From: Actinomadura violacea
Lineage (GTDB): Bacteria; Actinomycetota; Actinomycetes; Streptosporangiales; Streptosporangiaceae
Length of the DNA stretch: 64,000 bases
Assembly: GCF_017573465.1 (NCBI RefSeq)
Contig: NZ_JAGEPF010000033.1
Location: 61,904 to 125,903, forward strand
Direction of reading: 5' to 3'
Position 1 is the stretch's first letter; the number at the start of each line of letters is the position of its first letter. Both the position numbers and the translations under genes were made by a program. Shown piece by piece: positions 7,545-15,742 of the stretch. The notes under the pieces are model-generated. The model was not told where the DNA came from. It was given only the letters and a program-made list of their open reading frames with translations, and searched no databases.

Positions 7545-7825
7545 GCGTGCGCCCGCTGCGTGAGCACCCGCGCTATCGCGGCGGCGACGTCCTCGACGAA
7601 GTCCACGGCGCCGATCAGCTCGCCATCGGACGCCCACGCGTACCAGTCGTTGCCGTCCACCCTCCGGCACGTGATCTCGACCGAGTTGAGCGCCGAACCG
7701 ATCCGCACGACGTTCAGGACGGCGCCTTCCCCTCGGCGTTCCACGATCCCGCACGCCAAATCAGGCCACATCGCCACTTCCCGGTCAAGCCGCGAGATGA
7801 AATGCCGCATATCCTCCCGCGACAT
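7541..7825 (-). CDS. Conserved hypothetical protein, 94 aa
   Basis: 94 aa from ATG 7825, chosen for the GGGAGGG box 8 nt upstream; the frame extends to ATG 7840 and 7921 but that part is proline/glycine-rich and includes the intergenic promoter region. Sequence is a small alpha/beta domain: SREDMRHFISRLDREVA, VLNVVRIGSALNSVEITCR, WYAWASDGELIGAVDFVEDVAAAI. The form, an amino-terminal helix and a beta-sheet with WYAW, is seen in small actinomycete proteins encoded divergently from DUF5753/HTH regulators. That genomic pairing is repeated here with the regulator at 7952. Function unknown. Confidence 0.65.
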   Translation of the reverse strand: MSREDMRHFISRLDREVAMWPDLACGIVERRGEGAVLNVVRIGSALNSVEITCRRVDGNDWYAWASDGELIGAVDFVEDVAAAIARVLTQRAHA

Positions 7826-7951
7826 CGCCACCCTCCCCATTCCACCCACCCCACTCCCTCGGGAATCCGGAACAACTGCCTGCCAAGAATCCCTTGGTGG
7901 AGGTAAGTTCGCTACGTTCATACACCAAATACACCGGCAGGAGCGTGGGCG

Positions 7952-8767
7952 GTGAAAGATCAGGATTCCCTGGACCCGGACCGGTCGATGTGGGACTTCA
8001 TAGCGGTTGAGCTGCGAAGACAGCGTCGCGCGCGAGGGATTTCCGGTGCCGCGTTGGGACGGCTCATCGGACGTGATCGTTCAATTGTTTCACGCATCGA
8101 GTCCGGCCATATCCCCATGCAGTTGGACCACGCGGAGATCGTCGACCGCGAATGGGACCTCGACCGCCTGTTCACCCGCCTCGTGAAGTTCGCCAAAGAG
8201 CGCAAAAGCGACGAATGGCGACTCGGTGATCTCGCGGAGCAGGAGGCGCGTGCATCACGCGTGCGCATGTGGGAGGTCGGGCTCGTGCCCGGGCTGCTGC
8301 AAACCCCTGCCTACGCCCGCGCCGGGTTCTCCGTCGGGCTCGTCCGCGACCTGGACGCGGCGGTGAACACCCGTCTCGCCCGGCAGGCGGCGGTGTTCGA
8401 CCGGGGCCGTCCGCCCGAGGTCTCCGTGATTCTCAACTGGGTGGTCCTCGAACAGCTCGTCGGCTCGTCCGACATCATGCGCGAGCAACTCGCCCATCTA
8501 CTCGAACTCAGCGACCTGCCCCACGTCAACGTCCGCGTGGTCGAGAGAGGCGCCGGCGTTCACGCCGGATATGACGGGCCACTGCACCTGCTCACAGTGG
8601 ACGCACGCGATATCGCATACGCGGACGCCCCCCACGGTGCAGGACTCGTGATCGATCCGGCGGAGGTTCAGGACTTCGAAGTACGCTATGACCGTATCGG
8701 CCACATCGCCGCCCCGATAGGACCATCGCGAGCGATGCTCCAACGAGCCATGGAGATGTACCAATGA
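7952..8767 (+). CDS. HTH (XRE-type) regulator with DUF5753 domain
   Basis: 271 aa from GTG 7952. Residues 15-65 are a Cro/C1-type helix-turn-helix (ELRRQRRARGISGAALGRLI and VSRIESG); residues ~90-265 match the DUF5753 module of the actinomycete Scr1-type regulators (RVRMWEVGLVPGLLQTPAYAR, RLARQAAVFDRGRPP, VNVRVVERGAGVHAGYDGPL). Such regulators are almost always followed by DUF397 genes, as here, where the ATG of the first DUF397 gene overlaps its TGA as ATGA. The pair has been likened to antitoxin/toxin-like or developmental switches in Streptomyces; target genes here are not known. Confidence 0.92.
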   Translation: MKDQDSLDPDRSMWDFIAVELRRQRRARGISGAALGRLIGRDRSIVSRIESGHIPMQLDHAEIVDREWDLDRLFTRLVKFAKERKSDEWRLGDLAEQEARASRVRMWEVGLVPGLLQTPAYARAGFSVGLVRDLDAAVNTRLARQAAVFDRGRPPEVSVILNWVVLEQLVGSSDIMREQLAHLLELSDLPHVNVRVVERGAGVHAGYDGPLHLLTVDARDIAYADAPHGAGLVIDPAEVQDFEVRYDRIGHIAAPIGPSRAMLQRAMEMYQ

Positions 8768-8955
8768 CGCAGTGGCGCAAGGCGAGCCGTAGCGCGACAT
8801 CGGACAACACCAACTGCGTCGAAGTTGCACGGCTCGCGCGAAACATCGGGGTGCGTGATTCCAAGGATCCGGCGGGGCCCAAGGTGGCGCTGCCTCGGGC
8901 TGGGTTTCGGGTGCTGGTGGACGCGGTGAAGCGCGGGGAGCACGACCTGCCGTAG
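8764..8955 (+). CDS. DUF397 protein, copy 1
   Basis: 63 aa. Shows the family layout: WRKASRS at the N-terminus, NCVEVA core, IGVRDSKDP, then a helix FRVLVDAVKRGEHD. Translationally coupled to the HTH gene through an ATGA overlap (8764-8767). First of three tandem DUF397 genes. The family typically partners the upstream DUF5753 regulator. Confidence 0.92.
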   Translation: MTQWRKASRSATSDNTNCVEVARLARNIGVRDSKDPAGPKVALPRAGFRVLVDAVKRGEHDLP

Positions 8956-9002
8956 GCGGGACGTCCGGAACCTTGTGTGGAGTGCTCCAAGGAGCAGCGG
9001 AG

Positions 9003-9200
9003 ATGCCCTTGACGAAGTGGCGGAAATCGTCCCGGAGCGGTTCGGGTGCGCAGTCGGATTGTGTGCAGGTTGCGAACCTCGCGGGAAACATCGGCGTGCG
9101 CGACAGCAAGGACCCAGAGGGGGCAAAGGTCGCGCTTCCGGCTGCCATGTTCCGGGCGCTGCTGGACGCGGTGAAGCGCGGGGAGCACGACCTGCCGTAG
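9003..9200 (+). CDS. DUF397 protein, copy 2
   Basis: 65 aa from ATG 9003 with a GGAG box 5-9 nt upstream. WRKSSRSGSG, DCVQVA, IGVRDSKDP and LLDAVKRGEHD align with the first copy. The 47-nt spacer before it (GCGGGACGTCCGGA then GTGTGGAGTGCTCCAA) is repeated almost unchanged before copy 3, which shows that gene plus spacer were duplicated as a unit. Confidence 0.9.
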   Translation: MPLTKWRKSSRSGSGAQSDCVQVANLAGNIGVRDSKDPEGAKVALPAAMFRALLDAVKRGEHDLP

Positions 9201-9253
9201 GCGGGACGTCCGGAGCCCTGTGTGGAGTGCTCCAACGAGCGACGGAGGTGCCC

Positions 9254-9442
9254 ATGACGCGGTGGCGGAAGGCGAGCCGTTCCAACACGTCCGGTGGGGC
9301 TTGCGTCGAAGTTGCGCAGCTCGCTGGAAACATCGGTGTACGCGACTCCAAGGACCCTGTCGGCCCCAAGGTGGCGCTGCCCCCTGCCGGGTTTCGGGCG
9401 CTGGTGGAGGCGGTGAAGCGCGGGGAGCACGACCTCGCGTAG
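9254..9442 (+). CDS. DUF397 protein, copy 3
   Basis: 62 aa from ATG 9254 with a GGAGG box upstream. WRKASRSNTSGGACVEVA, IGVRDSKDP, FRALVEAVKRGEHD. The last three residues of copies 1 and 2 are DLP and here DLA. The convergent MarR gene ends 5 nt downstream at 9447, with no room for a separate terminator. Confidence 0.9.
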   Translation: MTRWRKASRSNTSGGACVEVAQLAGNIGVRDSKDPVGPKVALPPAGFRALVEAVKRGEHDLA

Positions 9443-9446
9443 GGGT

Positions 9447-9935
9447 TCAGCCGGCGGAGCGGTCGAGGCCCGTGATGAGGGACCAGAGCGTGGCGCGGCA
9501 GTCTTGGGCGCGTGCGAGGCCGACCTGCTCGGCCAGCTCTCGGTCGATCGCCTCGGCGCATTGCTGTGCCGTCGTGGCGGCGGCGCGTCCGGCGGGCGTG
9601 AAATCGACGAGCTTGGCGCGTGAGTCCCGGGGGTCCGGGAGCCGTGAGAGGTAACCGAGCCTGACCAGTTCGTCGACGAGGGGGCCCACCGTCTGCTTCG
9701 TGGCGCCCAGGCGCTCGGCGATGGCGGTGATCCGGGCCGGGCCCTGATCGAGGGCGACGAAGACCCGGAGGTGGACCGGCCGCACGTCGGTGATCCCCTC
9801 GGCCGCCAGTCCCTCCTGCACGCGATCGGTGACCAGGGCCGCGAGCCTGCGGGCGAGCGCGCCGATGCGCGAGCCGGGCCCCATCGCGATGTCGGCGAGT
9901 TTGTCCAGGTCGCCGCCTGTGCGGTTCGTTGACAC
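9447..9935 (-). CDS. MarR-family transcriptional regulator
   Basis: 162 aa. A winged helix spans residues ~60-120 (ITAIAERLGATKQTVGPLVDEL, then LGYLSRLPDPRDSRAKLVDFT), flanked by dimerisation helices. Divergent from the small membrane protein at 10054; two direct repeats of a 15-nt sequence lie in front of it (9940-9983). Likely autoregulated and controls the membrane protein. Ligand unknown. Confidence 0.9.
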   Translation of the reverse strand: MSTNRTGGDLDKLADIAMGPGSRIGALARRLAALVTDRVQEGLAAEGITDVRPVHLRVFVALDQGPARITAIAERLGATKQTVGPLVDELVRLGYLSRLPDPRDSRAKLVDFTPAGRAAATTAQQCAEAIDRELAEQVGLARAQDCRATLWSLITGLDRSAG

Positions 9936-9939
9936 GATA

Positions 9940-9983
9940 GTCAGGCCACCGTACTATCTCGGAAATCAGTCAGGTCACCGTAC
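9940..9983. promoter_or_regulatory. Direct repeats, possible MarR operator
   Basis: GTCAGGCCACCGTAC (9940-9954) and GTCAGGTCACCGTAC (9969-9983) differ by one base and start 29 bp apart, close to three helical turns. They lie directly upstream of the MarR start and in the divergent promoter region shared with the gene at 10054. Confidence 0.5.
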
Positions 9984-10053
9984 CAATTTCGCGCACGCCG
10001 GGCGCGCCGGCGTCACGCGCTCCGGGTGGCCTTCCCGCTGGAAAGGTGGCGAG

Positions 10054-10428
10054 ATGAAGGCCGCAGCACAGAGCGCAGCACCCCGATCGGCGCCGGCGGC
10101 CGATCGGCTCCGGAGGGTCGCCGGGTGGCTGCTGCTGCTCTCCGCGATCACGCACGTCCTGCAGGTCCCGGTCTACGGCACCGAAGGCAACGTCTTGGGC
10201 GCCGCCGGGTTCGGCGTGGTCTACGCCCTCGTCGGGACGGGCCTCTTGCGGAGGTGGCCGGGAGCGGTGCCCGCGGCCACCGTGCTGCCGGTGATCGGCG
10301 GGACGCTGGGCGTCATCCGCTTCCTGTTCCTGCACACCAACCCGTTCAGCGTCTGGCATGTCGCCTTGGACCTGGTGATCGTGCCGCTGGCGACCATCCT
10401 GCTCATCAGGAGCCGGACCGGTTCGTGA
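10054..10428 (+). CDS. Small integral membrane protein
   Basis: 124 aa from ATG 10054 (GGTGGCGAG upstream). Four hydrophobic helices: WLLLLSAITHVLQVPVYG, VLGAAGFGVVYALVGTGLL, AVPAATVLPVIGGTLGVIRF, VALDLVIVPLATILLI. The N-terminal 25 residues are Ala/Pro-rich. Divergent from the MarR gene and probably its target, by analogy with other MarR/membrane-protein pairs. No transport function can be assigned. Confidence 0.75.
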   Translation: MKAAAQSAAPRSAPAADRLRRVAGWLLLLSAITHVLQVPVYGTEGNVLGAAGFGVVYALVGTGLLRRWPGAVPAATVLPVIGGTLGVIRFLFLHTNPFSVWHVALDLVIVPLATILLIRSRTGS

Positions 10429-10557
10429 CGCGCGTTCCTCAGGCGGACGCCTGTCCATGGCGGTCATGGAGGCGGTCGCAGCCGCGGGCTCCAGGGGAAC
10501 TTCGGGGGTGGGGGCGGCGTCGTAGGCGGGACGATCACCGTGCGACGGGAGTGGGCT

Positions 10558-11343
10558 GTGCCTGTGGAGTTGGAGCTGGCGGATCCTGAGGACCTGTGGG
10601 CGGAGTCGTGCGCGCTGGCCATGCTCAGCGTCGGCACCCCGAGCTGGGGCGCGACGGTGCGCGGCGACGGGGTGCGCACCGACGACGTGGGCAACGGCTG
10701 GCATGGGATGAGCTGGGTCGAGGGCGGCCGCGCGATCCTGTACGGCTACGACGTCGACTACAGCGAGACCCGTCACCAGGTGCCGCCCGTCGATCTGCTG
10801 GCCGGCGGCCCGGCGTGGCTTCCGTGGGAGTGGCTGGCGCGGATGATGCGCGATGAGCACATCGTCCAGTACGTCTACTGGTGGGACGGCTCGACCTGGG
10901 CCCGCACGGACTACCCCGACGGTCTGAAGGACGGCGGCGGTGGTGAGACGGGCCGCAACGACCAGGTCGAGAGCTCCTTCTTCGCCTGGGACGACGACGG
11001 CGGCGAGCGGGCGGAGGAGGCCTTCGAGGCGCTGATCGGGGCCGCTCGGGCGCGGGCGGTGGACCGGGAGGCCGTCGACGGGCTGCTGCGGCATCTGGAC
11101 CCCGACGCCTTCGACATCGAGCCGACCGAGCCGTTCGACGCGGAGGCGATGCTCGGGGTCGCGGAGCAGGCCGGGGTCAGGGCGGGTTCCGTCCGGCCCG
11201 AGCTGCCCGCGGGCCGGGGTGAGCCGGCGGACCGTCGTGTCCACGTCATCGACGATCCCCGGCCGTGGGAGCCGTTCGAGGAGGGCTTCATGACCGACGG
11301 GATCCCCGCGCGCCTCTGCTGGTCGCCGTCTCTAGGGAAGTAG
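10558..11343 (+). CDS. Hypothetical acidic protein, 261 aa
   Basis: GTG 10558 is preceded by GGGAG; a GTG at 10540 is also in frame. The protein is soluble, acidic and Trp-rich: WGATVRGDGVRTDDVGNGWH, ILYGYDVDYSET, WLPWEWLARMMRDEHIVQYVYWWDGSTW. It reads like an immunity or SMI1/DUF-type domain protein, but I cannot name a family. Its 3' end overlaps the convergent QueA-like gene by 12 nt (11332-11343), so no terminator separates them. Confidence 0.7.
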   Translation: MPVELELADPEDLWAESCALAMLSVGTPSWGATVRGDGVRTDDVGNGWHGMSWVEGGRAILYGYDVDYSETRHQVPPVDLLAGGPAWLPWEWLARMMRDEHIVQYVYWWDGSTWARTDYPDGLKDGGGGETGRNDQVESSFFAWDDDGGERAEEAFEALIGAARARAVDREAVDGLLRHLDPDAFDIEPTEPFDAEAMLGVAEQAGVRAGSVRPELPAGRGEPADRRVHVIDDPRPWEPFEEGFMTDGIPARLCWSPSLGK

Positions 11344-12357
11344 GAGGTTGAGGTCGCCGAATTCGTGCCAGAGGTAACCCTCGTCGAGGGCGGCCTGGTA
11401 GGTGGTGGCGAGGAGGGGGCGGCCGGCTATGGCGGTGAGCATCATCAGGTGGGACGAGCGGGGCTCGTGGAGGCCGGTGAGGAGGCCGTCGACGGCGCGG
11501 ACGCCGCGTTCCGGGGTGACGATGTGCTCGGTCCAGCCCGAGGCCGCCTGGACGGTCCCGGAGGCGTCCACCGCGGTCTCCAGGGCGCGGACGGCGGTGG
11601 TGCCGACGGCGATGACGCGGCCGCCGCGGCCGCGGACGTGGGCGACGAGCGCGGCGGTGGCGGCGGGCACCTCGTAGCGTTCGGCGTACGGGGGTTCGTG
11701 GGCCTCGGGGGACGCGACGCCGGTGTGCAGGGTGATCGGGGCGAGCAGGACGCCGCGCGAGACGAGCCGGGTGACGAGTTCGGGGGTGAAGGGGCGGGCG
11801 GCGCTCGGCATCTCGGCGCTGCCGGTGGAGCGGTCGTGGGCGAAGGCGGTCTGGTAGGCGGCGGTGGGCCAGTCGCGGCGGACGTACCCGTAGCGGATGG
11901 GGACGCCGTGGCGGCGCAGGTAGGGGACGACGTCGGTGCTCAGCCGGGCCTGCCAGAGCCGGTCGGTGCGGCGGCCGATGAGGGTGAGGGTGGCGCCGCC
12001 GGGCATCGGGATCCACTCGCCGGGGCTGCCGCCGCCGTAGGGGAGGCTCGCCTTGCCGGACATGCGGCGGAGCTCGACGATCCAGTCGCGGCCGTCGGCG
12101 CCGGGCAGGGGCGTGGAGAAGTGGACGCTGATGCGGTCGAGGCGGACGGCGGCGGGCAGCGTGGCGGAGGTGTTCACGACGAGCAGGTCGCCGGGTTCGA
12201 GCAGCTCGGGCAGGTCGCGGAAGGCGTGGTGGGAGACCTGCCCGGCGGCGCGGCGGCCGACGAGGAGGCGGACGCCGTCGCGGCTGCGGCCGCGGGCCTC
12301 GGGCGGTTCGTGGGCTTCGAGGTCGGACGGGAGGGTGAAGTCGATGATGTCGGTCAT
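11332..12357 (-). CDS. QueA-like S-adenosylmethionine:tRNA ribosyltransferase-isomerase
   Basis: 341 aa. Family motifs are clear: ITDF-like start (IIDFTLPSDLEAHEPPEARG), DLLVVNTSATLPAAVR, the RPFTPELVTRL / LLAPITLHTGVASPE block, PYAERYEVPAATAALV, VIAVGTTAVRALETA, HEPRSSHLMMLTAIAG and YLWHEFGDLNLLLP. QueA transfers the ribosyl part of SAM to preQ1-modified tRNA in queuosine synthesis. No other queuosine gene is in the window. ATG 12357 overlaps the MFS stop (ATGA), so it is the third gene of an SDR-MFS-QueA-like operon; this suggests a role other than general tRNA modification, or plain genomic drift. Confidence 0.88.
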   Translation of the reverse strand: MTDIIDFTLPSDLEAHEPPEARGRSRDGVRLLVGRRAAGQVSHHAFRDLPELLEPGDLLVVNTSATLPAAVRLDRISVHFSTPLPGADGRDWIVELRRMSGKASLPYGGGSPGEWIPMPGGATLTLIGRRTDRLWQARLSTDVVPYLRRHGVPIRYGYVRRDWPTAAYQTAFAHDRSTGSAEMPSAARPFTPELVTRLVSRGVLLAPITLHTGVASPEAHEPPYAERYEVPAATAALVAHVRGRGGRVIAVGTTAVRALETAVDASGTVQAASGWTEHIVTPERGVRAVDGLLTGLHEPRSSHLMMLTAIAGRPLLATTYQAALDEGYLWHEFGDLNLLLP

Positions 12358-13727
12358 TTCCGGGCCTCCAGGCGGAGTGCGGCGACGACGCCGGCGGCGG
12401 CGATCGCGGCGAACATGACCCCGGCGGCGGCGAGCCCCAGGTGCAGGCGGCCGGTGCCGAAGCCGGTGAGGAGCGCGCCCGCGGCGCCCACGACGAGGGA
12501 CGAGCCGAGGGTGTCGGCGATCTGCAGGGCGGAGGAGTTGACGCCCTGCTCGTCCTCGGGGGACAGGTCCAGCATCAGGACGCTGAGGCTGCCGATCGCG
12601 AAGCCCATCCCGGCGCCGCCGACGATCCAGGCGGGCACGGCGGCCCAGCCGGACAGCTGGAGCGCGACGGTGACGGCGACGATCCCCGCGGCGACGAACA
12701 CCGCGCCGAGCAGCGCGAAGAACGCGCGTGACCGCTTGGAGCGGCCCTGGATCTGGGACGCGGCGGACCAGCCGAGCGCCCCGACGGTCAGCACGACGCC
12801 GGCCTTGGTGGGGCTGAACCCGTGCAGCGAGGTGAGGGTCAGCGGGATGAAGGAGTCGGCGCCGAAGAACGCGCCGGACAGCAGGCCGCGGACGATGACG
12901 ACGCTGGGCAGCCCGCGCCGCATCCGGAGGGTTCCGGCGGGCAGCAGCCGGGGGAGGCCGTAGCCGAGCCCGGCGAGGCCGATGAGGGCGGTGGGGGCCA
13001 TCGCCCAGCCGGTGCGCCCGAGGCCGTAGAGCAGCAGGCCGGCGCCTCCGGCGGCGGCGATGGCGGCGGTGTAGCGGGTGCGGCCCGGGGCGTCCGCCGC
13101 GGACGCGGTCCGGCGGACGCCGCGCAGCGTGGGCGTGAGCAGCAGCCCGGGCGGGATCACCAGCGGGATGAGGCCTAGGAACACCCAGCGCCAGCCGAGG
13201 TGCTCGGCGACGACGCCGCCGACGGCGGGCCCGATCAGCGACGGCAGCACCCACGCCGCCGACAGCGCGGCGAACACGCGGGACCGCAGGTGCTCGGGGT
13301 AGACGCGGGCGATCACCACGTACAGCGCGACCATCGGGACGCCGGAGCCGAGGCCCTGGACGGCGCGTCCGGCGACGAACAGCCACATCGTCGGCGCGGT
13401 ACCGGCGATGGCGAGGCCGGCCACGAACACCGCGAGGCCGATCATGAACGGGCGGGCCGGGCCGGCGCGGTCCACCCAGCCGCCCGCCAGCACGGTGGAC
13501 AGCAGGCTCGCGATCAGCGTGGCGCTGAAGCCCCACGCGTACAGCGAGAGCCCGTCGAGGTCCTTCGCGACGGCGGGCATGACGGTCCCGACGGACATCG
13601 ACTCGAACGCCAGGAGGGTGACGACGAGCACGATGCCGAGGGTCGCGACCCGGTACCCGCCGTCCATCACCCCCTGGCGCGGCCGTTCCCCGGCGGCGGC
13701 CTCGTCCGGTTCGATCACGGTGGTCAT
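12354..13727 (-). CDS. MFS transporter
   Basis: 457 aa from ATG 13727. Twelve or more hydrophobic segments; the MFS A-motif region is LAGGWVDRAGPARPFMIGLA and the first helix is GIVLVVTLLAFESMSVGTV with MPAVAKDL. Resembles drug:H+ antiporters of the DHA family. Coupled on both sides by ATGA overlaps: with the SDR gene upstream (13724-13727) and the QueA-like gene downstream (12354-12357). Confidence 0.9.
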   Translation of the reverse strand: MTTVIEPDEAAAGERPRQGVMDGGYRVATLGIVLVVTLLAFESMSVGTVMPAVAKDLDGLSLYAWGFSATLIASLLSTVLAGGWVDRAGPARPFMIGLAVFVAGLAIAGTAPTMWLFVAGRAVQGLGSGVPMVALYVVIARVYPEHLRSRVFAALSAAWVLPSLIGPAVGGVVAEHLGWRWVFLGLIPLVIPPGLLLTPTLRGVRRTASAADAPGRTRYTAAIAAAGGAGLLLYGLGRTGWAMAPTALIGLAGLGYGLPRLLPAGTLRMRRGLPSVVIVRGLLSGAFFGADSFIPLTLTSLHGFSPTKAGVVLTVGALGWSAASQIQGRSKRSRAFFALLGAVFVAAGIVAVTVALQLSGWAAVPAWIVGGAGMGFAIGSLSVLMLDLSPEDEQGVNSSALQIADTLGSSLVVGAAGALLTGFGTGRLHLGLAAAGVMFAAIAAAGVVAALRLEARK

Positions 13728-14413
13728 CGTGCGCTCGCGAGGTCCGCGGCGCGGTACCGGCCGCTGGCCGGACGGTCCGTGACGAGCCGGTGGAACGCGG
13801 CGGCGGCCTCCTCGGGCGGCGGCGCGGCGTCGGCGTCCTCCCCGGCGTCGCGCAGCATGCCGGTGCGCATCTCCCCCGGGTCCGCCCACCACACCCGCAC
13901 GTCCGGCTCCTCGGCCGCGAGGACGTTGGACAGCTGCTCCAGCGCCGCCTTGGACGAGCCGTAGCCGCCCCACGTCTCGTAGTTCTCGACCGCCGCGTCC
14001 GAGGTGACGTTGAGGATCGCGCCGTGCCGTTCCCGCAGCGCCGGCAGGACGGCCTGGATCAGCGCGAGCGGCGCGAGCACGTTCGTCGCGTACGTCGCGG
14101 CGAGGTCGGCGACGGGCTGGTCGGCGAGCCGGGGCAGCGGCGTCGTCCCGAGCGTGCTCGCGTTGTTGACGAGCAGGTCGAGCCCGCCGGCGACCGCGCG
14201 GGCGAGCTCCGCGCGGTGCGCGGCGTCGGCGACGTCCCCGGCGACCGCCGTCACGTCCCCGCCGATCTCCCGGGCCGCCGCCTCCAGCGCCGCCGCGTCG
14301 CGGCCGTCGACGACGAGCGTCCAGCCGTCCGCGGCGAGCTCGCGGGCCAGCGCCCGCCCGAGCCCCCGGGACCCTCCAGTGATCAATGCTGTCTTTCCAC
14401 CGGCCGTCTTCAT
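13724..14413 (-). CDS. Short-chain dehydrogenase/reductase (SDR)
   Basis: 229 aa. Rossmann motif TGGSRGLG (residues 13-20), LLVNNAS, catalytic Ser in LNVTSDAA and Tyr-x-x-x-Lys in YGSSKAALEQLSN. The VVDGRD after strand 2 suggests NADP(H). First gene of the operon with MFS and QueA-like proteins. Substrate unknown. The gap to the divergent kinase at 14603 holds the promoter for both; no clear operator was seen. Confidence 0.92.
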   Translation of the reverse strand: MKTAGGKTALITGGSRGLGRALARELAADGWTLVVDGRDAAALEAAAREIGGDVTAVAGDVADAAHRAELARAVAGGLDLLVNNASTLGTTPLPRLADQPVADLAATYATNVLAPLALIQAVLPALRERHGAILNVTSDAAVENYETWGGYGSSKAALEQLSNVLAAEEPDVRVWWADPGEMRTGMLRDAGEDADAAPPPEEAAAAFHRLVTDRPASGRYRAADLASAR

Positions 14414-14602
14414 GCCTCAGACGCTAGGAACCGGGGCGCCTTCCGGCATCGGCCATCGGCCCCCGCGGCCCCTCCGCAAATGGTCTTAGGACCACCGGAC
14501 CGCCTTGGCCGAGCCCGCATCCGGAGGCACGGCGGCAAAACCGAGTACGGTCTTCACATGCGCGCGTCGAAGGGCGCGCGGAGGGGGAGGCGAGAGGCCG
14601 GA

Positions 14603-15742
14603 ATGGGCGACGCGGAAGGGCTCGGAGCCGGGCAGGGCGCGACCCTGCACGCGGTGAGCTCCGCCGTGCTCGCCGTCACCCGCCACCTGTCGGTCCACGA
14701 GGTGCTGCAGGTGATCGTCCGGGCGGCGGCGCAGCTGCTGGACGCCCGGTACGCGGCGCTCGGCGTGCCCGACGACGAGGGGTCGTTCGCGGAGTTCGTC
14801 GTCGAGGGCGTCTCCGAGGAGGAGTGGGAGCGGATCGGCCCGCTGCCCCGCCAGCACGGCATGCTCGCCGCGATGCTGCACGGCGACACGCCGAAGCGGC
14901 TCGCCGACATCCGCCGCGAGCCGGAGTTCGAGGGCTGGCCCGTCGCGCACCCCGTGCTGAAGGACTTCCTGGGCGTGCCGATCAAGGACGGCGAGGACGT
15001 CCTCGGCATCATCTTCCTGGCGAACAAGAAGCGGCCCGGCGGGTTCACGCAGGACGATCAGGACGTGCTCGCGCTGTTCGCCGCGCACGCCGCCATCGCC
15101 ATGGCCAACGCCCGGCTGTACGAGCACAACCGTGAGCTGACGGTCGTCGCCGAGCGCAACCGGCTGGCCCGCGAGCTGCACGACGCCGTCGCGCAGAAGC
15201 TGTTCTCGCTGCGGCTGACGGCGCGCACCGCGTCCGCGCTGGCGGACAAGGACCCGGTCCGGACCGTCCAGGAGCTGGAGCAGGTCGAGCGGCTCGCCGC
15301 CGACGCGCTCGCCGAACTGCGCGCGGTCATCTTCGAGCTGCGGCCCGCCGACCTCGCCGACGGCCTGGTCGCCTCGCTGCGCAAGCACGCCGAGGTGCTG
15401 GACCGGGCGCACGAGACCGCCGTCCGGTTCACCGCCGCCGAGCCGGTCGTCCTGGCGGAGGAGCAGGAGGCGGTCGTGCTGCGGATCGCGCAGGAGGCCG
15501 TCTACAACGCGCTGCGACACGCCGGGGCGGGGACGGTCGACGTCAGCCTGCTGGTGCGCGACGGCAGCGCCGTGCTGGAGGTCGCCGACGACGGGTCCGG
15601 GTTCGACGCGTCCGAGGGCGACCAGCAGGGCGGGCTCGGCCTCGCGTCGATGCGCGACCGGGCGTGCTCGATCGGCGGGACGTTCGGCGTCGACGCCGCG
15701 CCCGGGCGCGGCACGCGGGTGCGGCTGGAGGTGCCGCTGTGA
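14603..15742 (+). CDS. GAF-domain sensor histidine kinase (NarL/DevS type)
   Basis: 379 aa from ATG 14603 (GAGAGG upstream; ATG 14558 is also in frame). A GAF domain (~25-165, ending LGIIFLANKKRPGGFTQDD) is followed by a HisKA_3 dimerisation helix with phospho-acceptor His in RNRLARELHDAVAQKLFSL and a HATPase (EAVYNALRHAGAG, DDGSGFD, GGLGLASMRDR). No membrane segment, so a cytosolic sensor, possibly of a heme- or gas-bound type as in DevS, though no heme ligand can be identified. Its stop overlaps the GTG of the response regulator (15739-15742). Confidence 0.93.
   Translation: MGDAEGLGAGQGATLHAVSSAVLAVTRHLSVHEVLQVIVRAAAQLLDARYAALGVPDDEGSFAEFVVEGVSEEEWERIGPLPRQHGMLAAMLHGDTPKRLADIRREPEFEGWPVAHPVLKDFLGVPIKDGEDVLGIIFLANKKRPGGFTQDDQDVLALFAAHAAIAMANARLYEHNRELTVVAERNRLARELHDAVAQKLFSLRLTARTASALADKDPVRTVQELEQVERLAADALAELRAVIFELRPADLADGLVASLRKHAEVLDRAHETAVRFTAAEPVVLAEEQEAVVLRIAQEAVYNALRHAGAGTVDVSLLVRDGSAVLEVADDGSGFDASEGDQQGGLGLASMRDRACSIGGTFGVDAAPGRGTRVRLEVPL

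Larger units (their letters stand above)
8764..9442 (+). repeat. Tandem gene duplication (three DUF397 units)
   Basis: Three gene-plus-spacer units with periods of about 239 and 251 bp. Nucleotide identity is highest at the 3' ends (GCGGTGAAGCGCGGGGAGCA in all three) and in the two intergenic spacers; the 5' halves have diverged. Confidence 0.85.
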
